Shown: in pieces, positions 1 through 9,498 of the stretch
Layout: every line of letters starts with the position of its first letter
Numbering within the stretch: position 1 is the stretch's first letter
Assembly (NCBI GenBank): GCA_965205535.1
Contig: CBDBHH010000005.1
Location: 3,224,001 to 3,288,000, forward strand
Direction: 5' to 3'
Source: UBA8079 sp965205535
Lineage (GTDB): Bacteria > Pseudomonadota > Alphaproteobacteria > UBA6615
DNA: 64,000 nt
Made by a program: the position numbers and the translations under genes
Notes under the pieces: generated by a model
Seen by the model: the letters and a program-made list of their open reading frames with translations, nothing else
What the model was told of the DNA's origin: nothing
Databases searched by the model: none

Positions 1-272
1 GTGATGTGGCGCATCATTTCATGACCGGCGAGGTGCGCCCGGAGCCGGACATCGCCGAACGCTGGCAGATTCTGCGTGAGCATCTTGACGGGATGCTGTC
101 CCTCTACGGGGTCAGCACTGGCATTCGTAATGCCCGCAAGCATATCGGCTGGTACATCACCGGCATTCCCGGGGCAGCCGAGTTCCGCAACGTCGTCAAC
201 AACACGCTCGATGAGCGGGTGATCTTTGACGAAATGCACCGCTTCCATGATTTGTCGCTGGAGGGCGCGTGA
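1..272 (+). CDS. dusB: tRNA-dihydrouridine synthase DusB (NifR3 family), C-terminal end only
   Basis: This is the last ~90 codons of a gene that begins upstream of the window; the frame is open from base 3 and stops with TGA at 270-272. DusB reduces uridines of tRNA to dihydrouridine using FMN and NADPH. The visible part is the C-terminal helical domain: the stretch RNARKHIGWYITGIPGA resembles the R-K-H-x-x-W-Y end typical of NifR3/DusB proteins. The catalytic barrel is not in view. The gene runs directly into ntrB with stop and start overlapping (TGATG), the usual alphaproteobacterial nifR3-ntrB-ntrC operon, and this context strongly supports the call. Confidence 0.85.
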   Translation, partial: DVAHHFMTGEVRPEPDIAERWQILREHLDGMLSLYGVSTGIRNARKHIGWYITGIPGAAEFRNVVNNTLDERVIFDEMHRFHDLSLEGA

Positions 273-1402
273 TGTCGGTGACGGACGACATGGCACATGA
301 GGCCGAGCCCGGTATTTTGCCGGTCGTTGACCCCATGTCGGTGCTGAATTCTCTCAGCAACGCAGTGTTTGCGGTGGGTGAGGACAATGTCATTCGATAC
401 GTAAACGACGCCGCGGAACTGATGTTCGGCATCGGGGCGCACAGTCTTATGGGCAATCCACTTGATGGATTCATCACCTCGGACAACCCGTTGTTTTTCG
501 TTATAGAAAAGTCACGTCAGACCGGCGCGAGCTATGCCGAGCGAGACGTCCGCATTGAAGGGCCACGCCTGGATGAGCGGGAAATGTCGGTGCAGGCGCA
601 ACCGTTGTCTGACGCGGACGGCGTGGTGGTGATCAGTTTGCATGAACAGACACTGGCGCGGCATATCGACCGGCAGTTGGTACATCGTGGGGCAGCGCGT
701 TCGGTGACCGCGATGGCGTCGATGCTGGCGCATGAGGTGAAGAACCCGCTGTCGGGCATTCGCGGGGCGGCGCAACTGCTGGAAGACGATACAGACGAGA
801 GCGGCAGCGAGCTGACGCAGCTCATCTGCGATGAGGCCGATCGCATCGTCTCGCTGGTGAACCGGATGGAGGCGTTCTCCGACGAACGGCTTCCTGAGCG
901 AAGCGCGGTCAACATTCATGAGGTACTCGATCGTGCACAGCGTTCTGCAGAAAGCGGATTTGCACGAAATATCCGCTTTATTCCGTTGTTTGACCCGTCT
1001 CTGCCAATGGTGTTCGGCAACCAGGATCAACTGATCCAGGTCTTTCTCAATCTGGTGAAGAACGCTGCGGAATCTGTCGATGCACATGGTGGCGAAATTC
1101 GTATCGAGACACGTTACCGGCATGGCTTGCGCCTGGCGCTGCCGGGCACAGGCGAGCGTGTCGATTTGCCGATCGAAATCACCATCCGCGACAATGGTTC
1201 GGGCGTACCGCCGGATATCCGCCCCTATCTGTTTGACCCGTTCGTGACGTCCAAGAAGAACGGGAACGGATTGGGCCTGGCCCTGGTTGCCAAGCTCGTT
1301 GGCGATCATGGCGGGGTGATCGACCTCGAAAGCGACAATTCCGGCACCGCGTTCAAGGTGATGCTGCCGGTGGATGAAACCGTTGCGGGAGGCGGGCAAT
1401 GA
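272..1402 (+). CDS. ntrB: Nitrogen regulation histidine kinase NtrB (GlnL)
   Basis: NtrB is a cytosolic sensor kinase/phosphatase that, under control of PII protein, sets phosphorylation of NtrC according to nitrogen status. The 376-aa protein has an N-terminal PAS domain (about 25-125), an H-box LAHEVKNPLSG with phospho-acceptor His near residue 154, an N-box LVKNAAES near 262, and G-boxes DNGSGVPP and GNGLGLAL near 307-335. There is no membrane segment, as expected. ATG at 272 is chosen because GGAGGG lies 6 nt upstream; a GTG directly before it (269) is also in frame. The start overlaps the dusB stop, and the 3' end overlaps ntrC by 4 nt (ATGA), implying translational coupling. Confidence 0.95.
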   Translation: MSVTDDMAHEAEPGILPVVDPMSVLNSLSNAVFAVGEDNVIRYVNDAAELMFGIGAHSLMGNPLDGFITSDNPLFFVIEKSRQTGASYAERDVRIEGPRLDEREMSVQAQPLSDADGVVVISLHEQTLARHIDRQLVHRGAARSVTAMASMLAHEVKNPLSGIRGAAQLLEDDTDESGSELTQLICDEADRIVSLVNRMEAFSDERLPERSAVNIHEVLDRAQRSAESGFARNIRFIPLFDPSLPMVFGNQDQLIQVFLNLVKNAAESVDAHGGEIRIETRYRHGLRLALPGTGERVDLPIEITIRDNGSGVPPDIRPYLFDPFVTSKKNGNGLGLALVAKLVGDHGGVIDLESDNSGTAFKVMLPVDETVAGGGQ

Positions 1403-2847
1403 GTAGCGCGACAATACTGATTGCCGATGACGACAGGAGCATACGCACCGTATTGGGGCAGGCGCTCGGGCGCCTCGGCCACGAGGTGCGCTCGACGGGA
1501 ACGGCCGCCAATCTCTGGAACTGGATTTCCGACGGTGAGGGGGATCTGGTGATCACGGACGTGGTCATGCCGGATGAGAACGGTCTCGACCTGATCCCGC
1601 GTATCAGAAAGATCCGTCCCGATCTGCGCATCATCGTGATGAGTGCACAGAACACGTTGCTGACGGCCGTTCGGGCAACAGAGCGTGGCGCGTTTGAGTA
1701 TTTGCCCAAACCGTTCGATCTCAAGGAAGTGGTTGAGGTTGTCCAGCGGGCTTTGTCTGAAAGTACGGCGCCTGCGACCGTACCTGAGTTTGGCCTGCCA
1801 GGCGAGGAAGAAGAATTACCGCTGATCGGACGTTCCGCGGCGATGCAGGATATCTACAGAGTTCTTGCGCGACTGATGAACACCGACCTCACGGTGATGG
1901 TGACCGGTGAGTCCGGTACGGGCAAGGAACTGGTCGCCCGCGCACTGCATGACTACGGCAAACGCAAATTCGGCCCCTTCGTTGCGATCAACATGGCGGC
2001 GATCCCGCGCGAGCTCATCGAGAGCGAACTTTTCGGCCATGAAAAAGGTGCTTTCACCGGCGCCACGAGCCGTTACTCCGGCCGTTTCGAGCAAGCCGAG
2101 GGCGGCACATTATTTCTTGATGAGATCGGCGATATGCCGATCGAGGCACAAACCCGGCTGCTTCGGGTCTTGCAAGAAGGTGAGTATTCGACGGTCGGCG
2201 GCCGCACGCCGATTTCGACCAATGTTCGGATCATCGCCGCTACCCATCGCGATCTTCGTCTGGCGGTCCGCCAGGGCTTGTTCCGGGAGGATTTGTACTA
2301 TCGCCTGAATGTGGTGCCGTTGCGCATTCCGCCACTTCGGGAGCGATCGGAAGACATCCCGGAACTGGTCAGCCATTTTCTCGCCTCTGCGGAAACCGGA
2401 GGAATGGCGGCCAAGAGTTTCGTGCCCGAAGCGATGCAGCGACTTCAGGATTATCGTTGGCCCGGCAATGTTCGTGAGCTCGAGAACCTCGTACAGCGTC
2501 TGACCGCGCTCTACAGCCAGGACGTAATCAGTGTCGAGACGATCGAGGCGGAACTGGCGCAATCCGCGCCGGGCAGCGTGAATGAAGCGGGAAGCGAGGA
2601 CGAATCACTCTCGGAATCGGTCGAGCGCCATTTGCGGACGTATTTTTCGGCTCATCGGGATCGATTGCCCGCGCCGGGACTTTACGGGCGTGTGCTGCAT
2701 GAAATGGAACGCCCTCTCATATCGCTGGCACTCGAGGCCACACGCGGCAATCAGCTCCGCGCAGCCGAAATGTTGGGTCTGAACCGGAACACATTACGTA
2801 AGAAAATCCGTGAGTTAGACATTGATGTTGTGCGGGGCGTAAAATAG
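1399..2847 (+). CDS. ntrC: Nitrogen regulation response regulator NtrC (sigma-54 activator)
   Basis: NtrC is the DNA-binding activator of nitrogen-assimilation genes. The 482-aa protein has three domains in order. The receiver has its phospho-acceptor Asp at about residue 54 (VITDVVMPDENG). The AAA+ domain has Walker A GESGTGKE near 169-176, an intact sigma-54 contact loop GAFTGA near 217-222 and Walker B GTLFLDEIGD. The C-terminal Fis-type helix-turn-helix contains MLGLNRNTLRKKI. All active-site motifs are present, so it should activate sigma-54 promoters, unlike NtrX downstream. GGGAGG lies 6 nt before the ATG. The start overlaps the ntrB stop by 4 nt. Confidence 0.96.
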   Translation: MSSATILIADDDRSIRTVLGQALGRLGHEVRSTGTAANLWNWISDGEGDLVITDVVMPDENGLDLIPRIRKIRPDLRIIVMSAQNTLLTAVRATERGAFEYLPKPFDLKEVVEVVQRALSESTAPATVPEFGLPGEEEELPLIGRSAAMQDIYRVLARLMNTDLTVMVTGESGTGKELVARALHDYGKRKFGPFVAINMAAIPRELIESELFGHEKGAFTGATSRYSGRFEQAEGGTLFLDEIGDMPIEAQTRLLRVLQEGEYSTVGGRTPISTNVRIIAATHRDLRLAVRQGLFREDLYYRLNVVPLRIPPLRERSEDIPELVSHFLASAETGGMAAKSFVPEAMQRLQDYRWPGNVRELENLVQRLTALYSQDVISVETIEAELAQSAPGSVNEAGSEDESLSESVERHLRTYFSAHRDRLPAPGLYGRVLHEMERPLISLALEATRGNQLRAAEMLGLNRNTLRKKIRELDIDVVRGVK

Positions 2848-2879
2848 ATCATCGTGCGTTTTCGTCGGCATGACCCCAT

Positions 2880-5276
2880 ATGGTGAAGACCTCTGTCGGG
2901 TCCAAAGGAAGCACGTGCACTATCGAGCATCGAATGACCGATGAAGTAAGCCCCGGGAAGGTGCACGGACAGACCTTGCAGGTCACGTCCGAACCGACCC
3001 CGGAATATGCAGGCGGTTCGTCCGGACGCCGGGATGCAGCGGCTATGCGGCGCGTGGCCATGTGGGCCGGGCGTGCCAACATCGGGCGACGCCTGGCGTT
3101 CGTGCTCATGGTCGTCGGTGTTACCGCGGCGATCGCCACCTTCCTGACCCTGACGGGCAATAGCGATTTCGGTATGGGCGATTCCGCGCTCGATGTGCTG
3201 GTCGCTGTCGATCTGGTGCTCGTTCTGGCTCTTGGTGCGGTTGTCGTCCAGGCGCTGGTTCGGCTGTGGGGTCAGAGACGCTCAGGCCTTGCTGCAGCGC
3301 GATTGCATGTACGCCTTGTCGGATTGTTCTCGATTGTGGCGATCGTGCCGGCGATCCTGGCGGTTGTTCTGGCCGCCCTGTTCTTCAATGTCACGATTCA
3401 AAACTGGTTCAGCGACAGGGTGCGCGAGGCGGTTGAAAGTTCGGTGCGGGTTTCAGAAGCCTATCTGAGCGAGCATGAGCAAATATTTCGCTCCGATGCA
3501 TTCGCAATGAGCCAGGAACTGAATCGTATCTGGCCACAAATTGCGACCAACGGCCGACGTACACAACGCAGTCTTGATGTGCTCGCGGAACGTCACTCGG
3601 TTCATGGCGCATTGTTGCTTGCACCCTCGGGACGAATTCTCTCAGAAGCGGGATTTACGTCTTCCCTGACCTTCGATTTGCCACCGGCCTGGGCCTACGG
3701 AGATTCGAGCAACGGCGAGCCAGTCGTCCTGGTGGCGGAGGGCCGCGACCGGGTGCGTGCCCTGGTGGGGCTGGACGTTAGCCCCCAGGTTTTTCTGTAT
3801 GTCGGCCGTTTCATCGACCCGAATGTGCTGGAACTGCGTGAGACGACAAGGCGCGCGGCGAGTGACTATGCATTGGTAGAATCTGAACTGACGGACCTGC
3901 AGATCGAGCTCGCGGCAATCTTCGTCATCGTGACGCTGCTTTTGCTGATGACGGCTGTCGGGCTCGCGTTTGTGTTTGCCAACCGTTTGACTCGTCCGAT
4001 CGCCAGCCTGGTTCACGCTGCGGAAATGGTGCGGTCGGGAAATCTGGGTGTGCGGCTTGCCGAGTCCGGGCGTTCGGATGACGAAATTGGAATGCTGACC
4101 AGGTCCTTCAACCGAATGACCCGGCAACTTGACGAACAACGCCGCGAGCTTACCGAGGCCAACCGTCAGCTGGAGGATCGGCGACGGTTTACCGAGGCCG
4201 TTCTGGGTGGTGTATCGGCGGGTGTGGTCGGTCTCGACAGCACCGGTCGGGTCAGTTTGCCAAATCGTTCGGCGACGGCCCTCTTAGGCTTGCGCCTGGA
4301 CGAGCTCATGGGGCGCGAGCTGGGGAAGTGCGTACCGGAGCTGGCCGACCTGGTTGCACGCGCGGTCAGGGACCCGGAGCGGCTCGTCGAAGACGAGGTC
4401 TCGGTAGAAACCGGTACGGATCGCAAGACCCTGCATGTTCGCATCGCGGCTGAGCATGACGCCCAGCAGACGGTGATCGGGTTTGTTGTGACATTCGATG
4501 ACGTCACCGAGCTTCAGTCGGCGCAACGCAAGGCGGCATGGGCGGATGTGGCGCGTCGTATCGCACATGAAATCAAAAATCCGCTGACACCCATTCAATT
4601 GTCGGCGGAACGCCTGAAGCGAAAATATCTGAAGGAAATGCAGAGCGACCCTGACGTGTTTGCACAATGTACGGACACGATTGTCCGCCAGGTCGGGGAC
4701 ATCGGCCGGATGGTCGATGAATTTTCTGCCTTTGCGCGAATGCCAAACCCCGTCATGCGGCCGGTTGATCTGGTCAAGACCTGTCGTGAGGCCGTGTTTT
4801 TGCAGGACCAGGCGCGGGCGGATATCCTCTTTGAATCTGAGTTACCCGACATTCCCGTGTTGGCAAATTGCGATTCCGGGCTGGTCAGCCAGGCGCTCAC
4901 CAATCTCTTGCAGAATGCGGTTGATGCGATTGTTGGTCGGCCCGATGCAACCCCGGACAATGCCGAGGAACCAGGGTGGGTGCGGATGGAACTGACCGCG
5001 CGCGGTAATACGGCCTCGATCCTCGTCGAGGATAACGGCCGTGGGTTGCCGGTCGAGGAGCGTGATCGCCTGACCGAGCCCTATGTCACCACGCGCACCA
5101 AGGGGACGGGTCTCGGACTGGCGATTGTGTCGCGAATCGTCGAGCAACATGGTGGAACCTTGAGCCTGGAGGACCGGGGTGAGAATCTGCCCGGCGCACG
5201 CGTTGTGTTGACCCTCCAGGTTGATTTACCGATACCGGGCAGAGAAGACGACGAAGACCCGTCAACGGTGGCTTAG
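2880..5276 (+). CDS. ntrY: Nitrogen regulation sensor histidine kinase NtrY
   Basis: NtrY is the membrane-bound kinase partner of NtrX, linked in alphaproteobacteria to nitrogen, redox and envelope signalling. The 798-aa protein has an N-terminal block of hydrophobic segments near residues 70-92, 103-127 and 145-170, then a periplasmic region. A further membrane helix near 343-367 follows (VTLLLLMTAVGLAF). After it come HAMP, PAS (about 430-540), the H-box RRIAHEIKNPLTPIQ with His near 563, and an ATPase domain with EDNGRGLP and GTGLGLAI. The length is typical for the family. No clear ribosome-binding site precedes ATG 2880; an internal ATG at 2934 is an alternative start. ntrX follows 17 nt downstream. 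Confidence 0.94.
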   Translation: MVKTSVGSKGSTCTIEHRMTDEVSPGKVHGQTLQVTSEPTPEYAGGSSGRRDAAAMRRVAMWAGRANIGRRLAFVLMVVGVTAAIATFLTLTGNSDFGMGDSALDVLVAVDLVLVLALGAVVVQALVRLWGQRRSGLAAARLHVRLVGLFSIVAIVPAILAVVLAALFFNVTIQNWFSDRVREAVESSVRVSEAYLSEHEQIFRSDAFAMSQELNRIWPQIATNGRRTQRSLDVLAERHSVHGALLLAPSGRILSEAGFTSSLTFDLPPAWAYGDSSNGEPVVLVAEGRDRVRALVGLDVSPQVFLYVGRFIDPNVLELRETTRRAASDYALVESELTDLQIELAAIFVIVTLLLLMTAVGLAFVFANRLTRPIASLVHAAEMVRSGNLGVRLAESGRSDDEIGMLTRSFNRMTRQLDEQRRELTEANRQLEDRRRFTEAVLGGVSAGVVGLDSTGRVSLPNRSATALLGLRLDELMGRELGKCVPELADLVARAVRDPERLVEDEVSVETGTDRKTLHVRIAAEHDAQQTVIGFVVTFDDVTELQSAQRKAAWADVARRIAHEIKNPLTPIQLSAERLKRKYLKEMQSDPDVFAQCTDTIVRQVGDIGRMVDEFSAFARMPNPVMRPVDLVKTCREAVFLQDQARADILFESELPDIPVLANCDSGLVSQALTNLLQNAVDAIVGRPDATPDNAEEPGWVRMELTARGNTASILVEDNGRGLPVEERDRLTEPYVTTRTKGTGLGLAIVSRIVEQHGGTLSLEDRGENLPGARVVLTLQVDLPIPGREDDEDPSTVA

Positions 5277-5293
5277 GGACGATACGTCAGGAC

Positions 5294-6694
5294 ATGGCTG
5301 AAGATATTCTCATAGTCGACGATGAAGACGATATCCGTCTTCTGATTGCCGGTGTGCTCGAGGATGAAGGGTATGAAACCCGCAACGCGGCAAATGCCGA
5401 GCAGGCGATCGAGGAAATCGCTACGCGGCGGCCGAGCCTTGTTGTGCTGGATATCTGGCTTGAGGACAGCCGCCTTGATGGCATGGAGCTTCTGCATCTG
5501 ATCCGCCGTGAACATCCCAATGTGCCTGTTGTGATGATCAGCGGGCATGGGTCGGTGGAGACGGCGGTACAGGCCATCAAGGTCGGGGCGTATGACTATA
5601 TCGAGAAGCCGTTCAAGACCGACCGCCTGATCACGATTGTAAACCGCGCTATTGAAGCTGCGCGCTTGCGTCGCGAGAACCGGGAATTACGGCTGCGTGC
5701 CGGACCCGAGACGGAGATGGTGGGTGATTCACCCGGGATCGTGCAGTTACGCCAGGGTATCGAAAAGGTGGCGCCCACCGGCAGTCGGGTGTTGATCACG
5801 GGTCCGGCGGGTGCGGGCAAGGAAGTCGCCGCTCGCATGCTGCATGCGAGTTCCCGGCGCGCCGATCAACCCTTTGTCGTCGTGAATTGTGCATCCATGG
5901 CACCGGACCGCATGGAGATCGAATTGTTTGGTGTTGAGTCCGGTCGCGCCAGCGAGGCAGAAGGCCGCAAGATCGGGCTGTTTGAGCAGGCGCATAATGG
6001 GACTCTGCTTCTCGACGAAGTCGGCGATATGCCGATCGAAACGCAAGGAAAGATCGTCCGGGTTTTACAGGATCAGACCTTTGAGCGGGTCGGCGGCGGG
6101 CAGCGGATCAAGGTCGATGTACGCGTTGTTGCCACCACCACGCGCGATCTGCTTGAGGAGATTGAATCGGGTGCGTTTCGAGAAGATTTGTATTACCGCC
6201 TGAATGTTGTGCCGTTCGAGATTCCGAACCTGACCGACCGCCGAGAGGATATTCCGAAACTGGCCGAGCATTTCATGCGCCGTGCTTCGGAACAGGCGGG
6301 CATGCCACCACGCCGGATTGGACCCGATGCGATGACCGCGCTGCAGGCGCATAACTGGCCCGGCAGCGCGCGTCAATTGCGCAACGTGATGGAGTGGCTG
6401 CTCATTATGTCTTCGAGCGATTCCAGCGATTCCATACGCCCCGAGATGCTGCCGCCGGAGATCATCGAAAAAACGCCGACAGCACTCCAAAGCGCGTCGA
6501 ACACAGAGTTTCTCGGGCTGTCGCTGCGCGATGCGCGGGAGGAATTTGAACGGCAATATCTCGAGGCACAGGTCAACCGGTTCGGGGGCAATATCTCGAA
6601 GACGTCAACTTTTGTCGGAATGGATCGTTCAGCGCTGCATCGCAAATTGAAGTCGCTTGGCGTAAAAGGACCTACCGTTCGGGGTATGGAATAG
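5294..6694 (+). CDS. ntrX: Nitrogen regulation response regulator NtrX
   Basis: NtrX is the response regulator of NtrY. The 466-aa protein has a receiver domain (phospho-acceptor Asp near residue 53 in VVLDIWL, then MISGHGSVETAV and the conserved Lys in IEKPFK). The AAA+ domain has Walker A GPAGAGKE and Walker B GTLLLDEVGD, and the C-terminus carries a Fis-type HTH (FVGMDRSALHRKLKSLG). The GAFTGA loop that touches sigma-54 is absent: where NtrC reads EKGAFTGAT this protein reads ESGRASEAEGRKIG (residues ~214-227). It is therefore unlikely to act as a classical sigma-54 activator and probably regulates sigma-70-type promoters, an inference from the motif. Family assignment is firm. Confidence 0.95.
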   Translation: MAEDILIVDDEDDIRLLIAGVLEDEGYETRNAANAEQAIEEIATRRPSLVVLDIWLEDSRLDGMELLHLIRREHPNVPVVMISGHGSVETAVQAIKVGAYDYIEKPFKTDRLITIVNRAIEAARLRRENRELRLRAGPETEMVGDSPGIVQLRQGIEKVAPTGSRVLITGPAGAGKEVAARMLHASSRRADQPFVVVNCASMAPDRMEIELFGVESGRASEAEGRKIGLFEQAHNGTLLLDEVGDMPIETQGKIVRVLQDQTFERVGGGQRIKVDVRVVATTTRDLLEEIESGAFREDLYYRLNVVPFEIPNLTDRREDIPKLAEHFMRRASEQAGMPPRRIGPDAMTALQAHNWPGSARQLRNVMEWLLIMSSSDSSDSIRPEMLPPEIIEKTPTALQSASNTEFLGLSLRDAREEFERQYLEAQVNRFGGNISKTSTFVGMDRSALHRKLKSLGVKGPTVRGME

Positions 6695-6754
6695 TCGAAC
6701 GGTCGAGCTGTTGGATGCTGTGCCTCTTTGTGCGGCTGGTTTCAGGGGATTCCC

Positions 6755-8131
6755 ATGAAAGCGATTATATGTGGTGGCGGTCAGGTTGGATCGAGTATCG
6801 CGCGCGAGTTGGCCTCGGAGCGTGTTGATGTCACCGTCATCGATCAAAGCCCGGAGCTGATCCGGCGTATTCGTGACACGTTGGACGTGACCACGATGAT
6901 CGGTTTTGCCTCGCACCCCGATGTGCTTGAGGCGGCCGGCGCACGGGATGCCGACATGATTGTGGCGGTGACCTTCGCCGACGAGGTGAACATGATCGCA
7001 TGTCAGGTCGCGCATTCACTGTTCGATGTGCCGATGAAGATCGCCCGGGTGCGCTCACAGGCATACCGAAACCCGATCTGGGCCGATCTGTTCTCGCGCG
7101 ATCACATGCCGATCGATGTGATTATCTCTCCGGAGATCGAGGTTGCCCGGGCGATCAGCCGGCGTTTCACGGTGCCGGGTTCGTTCGAAATGATTCCGCT
7201 CGCCAACAACCGGCTGCGATTGATCGGTGTTCGGTGTGAAGAGGAATGCCCGATTTTGAACACGCCGTTGCGTCAGTTGACGACGCTGTTTCCGGATCTG
7301 CGTCTGTCGATTGTCGGGATCATCCGCGAAGGCAAGCCGATGGTGCCGACCGGGGATGATCATCTGGAGTCTGGCGATGAGGTCTACATCGTCATCGATG
7401 CCGAACATGTGCCGCGCGCGATGGCTGCGTTCGGTCATGAGGAGCAGGAGGCGCGCCGGGTCATCATTATTGGTGGTGGCAATATCGGTCAAAGCCTCGC
7501 GGCGGATATCGAGGAGCGATTCTCGGGTATCACCGCCCGCGTGATCGAGCTGAACAAGGAACGTGCCGAAGAAGCGGCCAACGCGCTCAGCAAAACAAAC
7601 GTCATACATGGCGATGCACTCGATCCGGACATCCTGGCGGAAGCCGGTGTCAGCAAGGCAAGCACGGTTGTGGCGATCACCAACGATGATGAGGTCAACA
7701 TCCTCGCCTCGTTGCTGGCCAAGCGTTACGGGGCGGAGCGTGCGGTCACGCTCGTGAACAGCAACACCTACAATCCGTTGTTGGCGCCGCTGGGCATTGA
7801 TGTGGTGGTCAATCCCCGTGTCATAACGGTTTCGACAATTCTGCAAATCATTCGTCGTGGCCGCATTCGGTCCGTCCACTCGATCGGCGAGAATTTTGGC
7901 GAGGTCATCGAGGCCGAGGCGCTCGAGACGTCAAACCTCGTCGGCAAGGCGATCAAGGACGCAAAACTGCCGGCAGGCGTGATCGTGGCGTCCATCCTGC
8001 GTGATGACCAGGTGCTGATGGTCACCAAGGAAACGGTGGTAAACGTCGGTGACCGGATCGTCCTGTTCGCGACCAAGGATGCCGTACGCAAGGTCGAGCG
8101 AATGTTCGCCGTTAGCGTGGAATTCTTCTAG
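6755..8131 (+). CDS. trkA: Trk system potassium uptake regulatory protein TrkA
   Basis: TrkA is the peripheral, NAD(H)-binding regulatory subunit of the TrkH/TrkG potassium channel. The 458-aa protein consists of two RCK units. Each starts with a Rossmann glycine motif (ICGGGQVGSSIAREL at the N-terminus and IIGGGNIGQSLAADI near residue 235) and ends with a TrkA-C domain. The internal duplication and length match the proteobacterial family. ATG 6755 is preferred over an in-frame GTG 27 nt upstream because the protein then begins directly with the MKAIICGGG strand; CAGGGG lies upstream. Its place after ntrX is the usual alphaproteobacterial order. The TrkH channel subunit is not in this window. 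Confidence 0.95.
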   Translation: MKAIICGGGQVGSSIARELASERVDVTVIDQSPELIRRIRDTLDVTTMIGFASHPDVLEAAGARDADMIVAVTFADEVNMIACQVAHSLFDVPMKIARVRSQAYRNPIWADLFSRDHMPIDVIISPEIEVARAISRRFTVPGSFEMIPLANNRLRLIGVRCEEECPILNTPLRQLTTLFPDLRLSIVGIIREGKPMVPTGDDHLESGDEVYIVIDAEHVPRAMAAFGHEEQEARRVIIIGGGNIGQSLAADIEERFSGITARVIELNKERAEEAANALSKTNVIHGDALDPDILAEAGVSKASTVVAITNDDEVNILASLLAKRYGAERAVTLVNSNTYNPLLAPLGIDVVVNPRVITVSTILQIIRRGRIRSVHSIGENFGEVIEAEALETSNLVGKAIKDAKLPAGVIVASILRDDQVLMVTKETVVNVGDRIVLFATKDAVRKVERMFAVSVEFF

Positions 8132-8188
8132 ATCAACGAAGCGTAGGGCTGCGGACGACCGTCGCCGAGACGTAACCGGGAGTTGTCC

Positions 8189-9061
8189 GTGCCGCGTGTT
8201 GCTTATGTAAATGGCCGTTATATCGAGCACCGCCGTGCTGCGGTGCATGTCGAGGATCGCGGATACCAGTTTGCCGACGGCGTGTATGAGGTCATTCACC
8301 TGTATCGTGGACGGCTGATTGACGAAGAGCCACATCTCGATCGATTGGACCGGTCACTGGGCGAACTGGAAATCGCCTGGCCGATTTCGCGCGTCGCACT
8401 TGGCTTGGCCATGCGAGAAATGGTTCGGCGCAATCGCTATGCAACGGGGCTGCTCTATATTCAGGTCACCCGTGGTGTGGCGCCACGCGATCATAAGTTT
8501 CCGACGTCTACCCGTTCCGCACTGGTCATGACCGTTCGTCCTATTCCGGAGTTTCCTGCCGAGATGCGTGATGAAGGGGTCAAGGTGATCACCATCGATG
8601 ATCTGCGCTGGGCCCGATGCGACATCAAGACGGTTGCGTTGTTGCCCAATGTGCTTGGCAAGCAGGCGGCCGCGGAATCCGGTGCGTATGAGGCATGGAT
8701 GTGTGACGCCGATGGGTTCGTAACCGAAGGCACGTCATCCAACGCGTGGATCGTGACGGTGGACGGTAGTCTTGTAACCCGTCCGGCAGGGCCCGACATC
8801 CTGCGGGGGATCACGCGCCAGACGATAATCCGCATCGCCGCGGACATGGGATTGACGTTCGAGGAACGCAAATTCTCCCGCGAGGAAGCCCTTGGCGCGC
8901 GCGAGGCATTCTTGAGCAATTCCTCACACTTCGTGACACCCGTCACCAGCATCGACGACACGGTCATCGCAAACGGGCAACCGGGCTCGCTGAGTACGGC
9001 CTTGCATGACCGGTATATGGATTTTATGGATGCAACGCCGCGCGCACTGAGCCGGGGATAA
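8189..9061 (+). CDS. dat: D-amino-acid aminotransferase (class IV PLP aminotransferase)
   Basis: This is a fold-type IV, PLP-dependent transaminase of the D-alanine aminotransferase/BCAT-like group. It interconverts D-amino acids and 2-oxo acids, for example supplying D-Ala or D-Glu. The 290-aa protein shows the family signature: YIEHRRAAVHVEDRGYQFADG near the N-terminus, the Schiff-base Lys in CDIKTVALLPNVLGKQ, and EGTSSNAWIV further on. GTG 8189 is chosen because GGGAG sits 6 nt upstream; a TTG at 8183 would overlap that site. It lies between trkA and hfq, the usual position of dat in alphaproteobacteria. Substrate specificity cannot be read from the sequence. Confidence 0.88.
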   Translation: MPRVAYVNGRYIEHRRAAVHVEDRGYQFADGVYEVIHLYRGRLIDEEPHLDRLDRSLGELEIAWPISRVALGLAMREMVRRNRYATGLLYIQVTRGVAPRDHKFPTSTRSALVMTVRPIPEFPAEMRDEGVKVITIDDLRWARCDIKTVALLPNVLGKQAAAESGAYEAWMCDADGFVTEGTSSNAWIVTVDGSLVTRPAGPDILRGITRQTIIRIAADMGLTFEERKFSREEALGAREAFLSNSSHFVTPVTSIDDTVIANGQPGSLSTALHDRYMDFMDATPRALSRG

Positions 9062-9162
9062 ATCCGCGAAATCGTTGCACGTAGGACTGGAAATCCCGCC
9101 CGGGAAGCCTAACGTATATATCCGTGTGTGTGAGATACCGCGATGCGGTGAGAACACAGGGC

Positions 9163-9192
9163 TTAAAGCAAAATCCGTACAGCGCATAAAAT
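9163..9192 (+). promoter_or_regulatory. Possible sigma-70 promoter for hfq
   Basis: The 164-nt gap between dat and hfq contains TTAAAG (9163-9168), an 18-nt spacer and TAAAAT (9187-9192), about 34 nt before the hfq start. The spacing is reasonable but the -35 match is weak. Transcription from the trkA-dat side is an alternative source. Confidence 0.3.
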
Positions 9193-9225
9193 AACCAACA
9201 CAAAAACAAAGCTGAGGTAATCAAG

Positions 9226-9489
9226 ATGGCTGCAGAACGGTCACAGAATGTTCAGGACGTATTCCTGAACAACATTCGGAAAAACAAAACTCCCGTCACG
9301 ATTTTTCTCGTCAATGGCGTAAAGCTGCAGGGCGTCGTGACCTGGTTCGACAATTTTTGTGTCTTGCTGCGTCGCGACGCGCACTCGCAACTTGTCTACA
9401 AACACGCGATCTCGACGGTAATGCCGTCGATGCCGATCCAGCTCTTCGAGCCGGAGACGGACGAGGCCGACGCCGAAGCGGCTGAGTAA
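9226..9489 (+). CDS. hfq: RNA chaperone Hfq
   Basis: Hfq is the hexameric Sm-like RNA chaperone that pairs small RNAs with mRNAs. The 87-aa protein contains the Sm1 stretch (TIFLVNGVKLQGVVTWFDNF) and the Sm2 motif YKHAIST. A short acidic tail (EPETDEADAEAAE) follows. GAGG lies 9 nt upstream of ATG 9226. hflX begins 10 nt downstream, the conserved hfq-hflX pair of proteobacteria. Confidence 0.98.
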   Translation: MAAERSQNVQDVFLNNIRKNKTPVTIFLVNGVKLQGVVTWFDNFCVLLRRDAHSQLVYKHAISTVMPSMPIQLFEPETDEADAEAAE

Positions 9490-9498
9490 CGACGCGCT

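Noticed and set aside
512..1414. 300-codon open frame antisense to ntrB
   Set aside because: It is a shadow of a high-GC gene; no ribosome-binding site and no protein-like hydrophobic or motif pattern, while ntrB has all kinase motifs.
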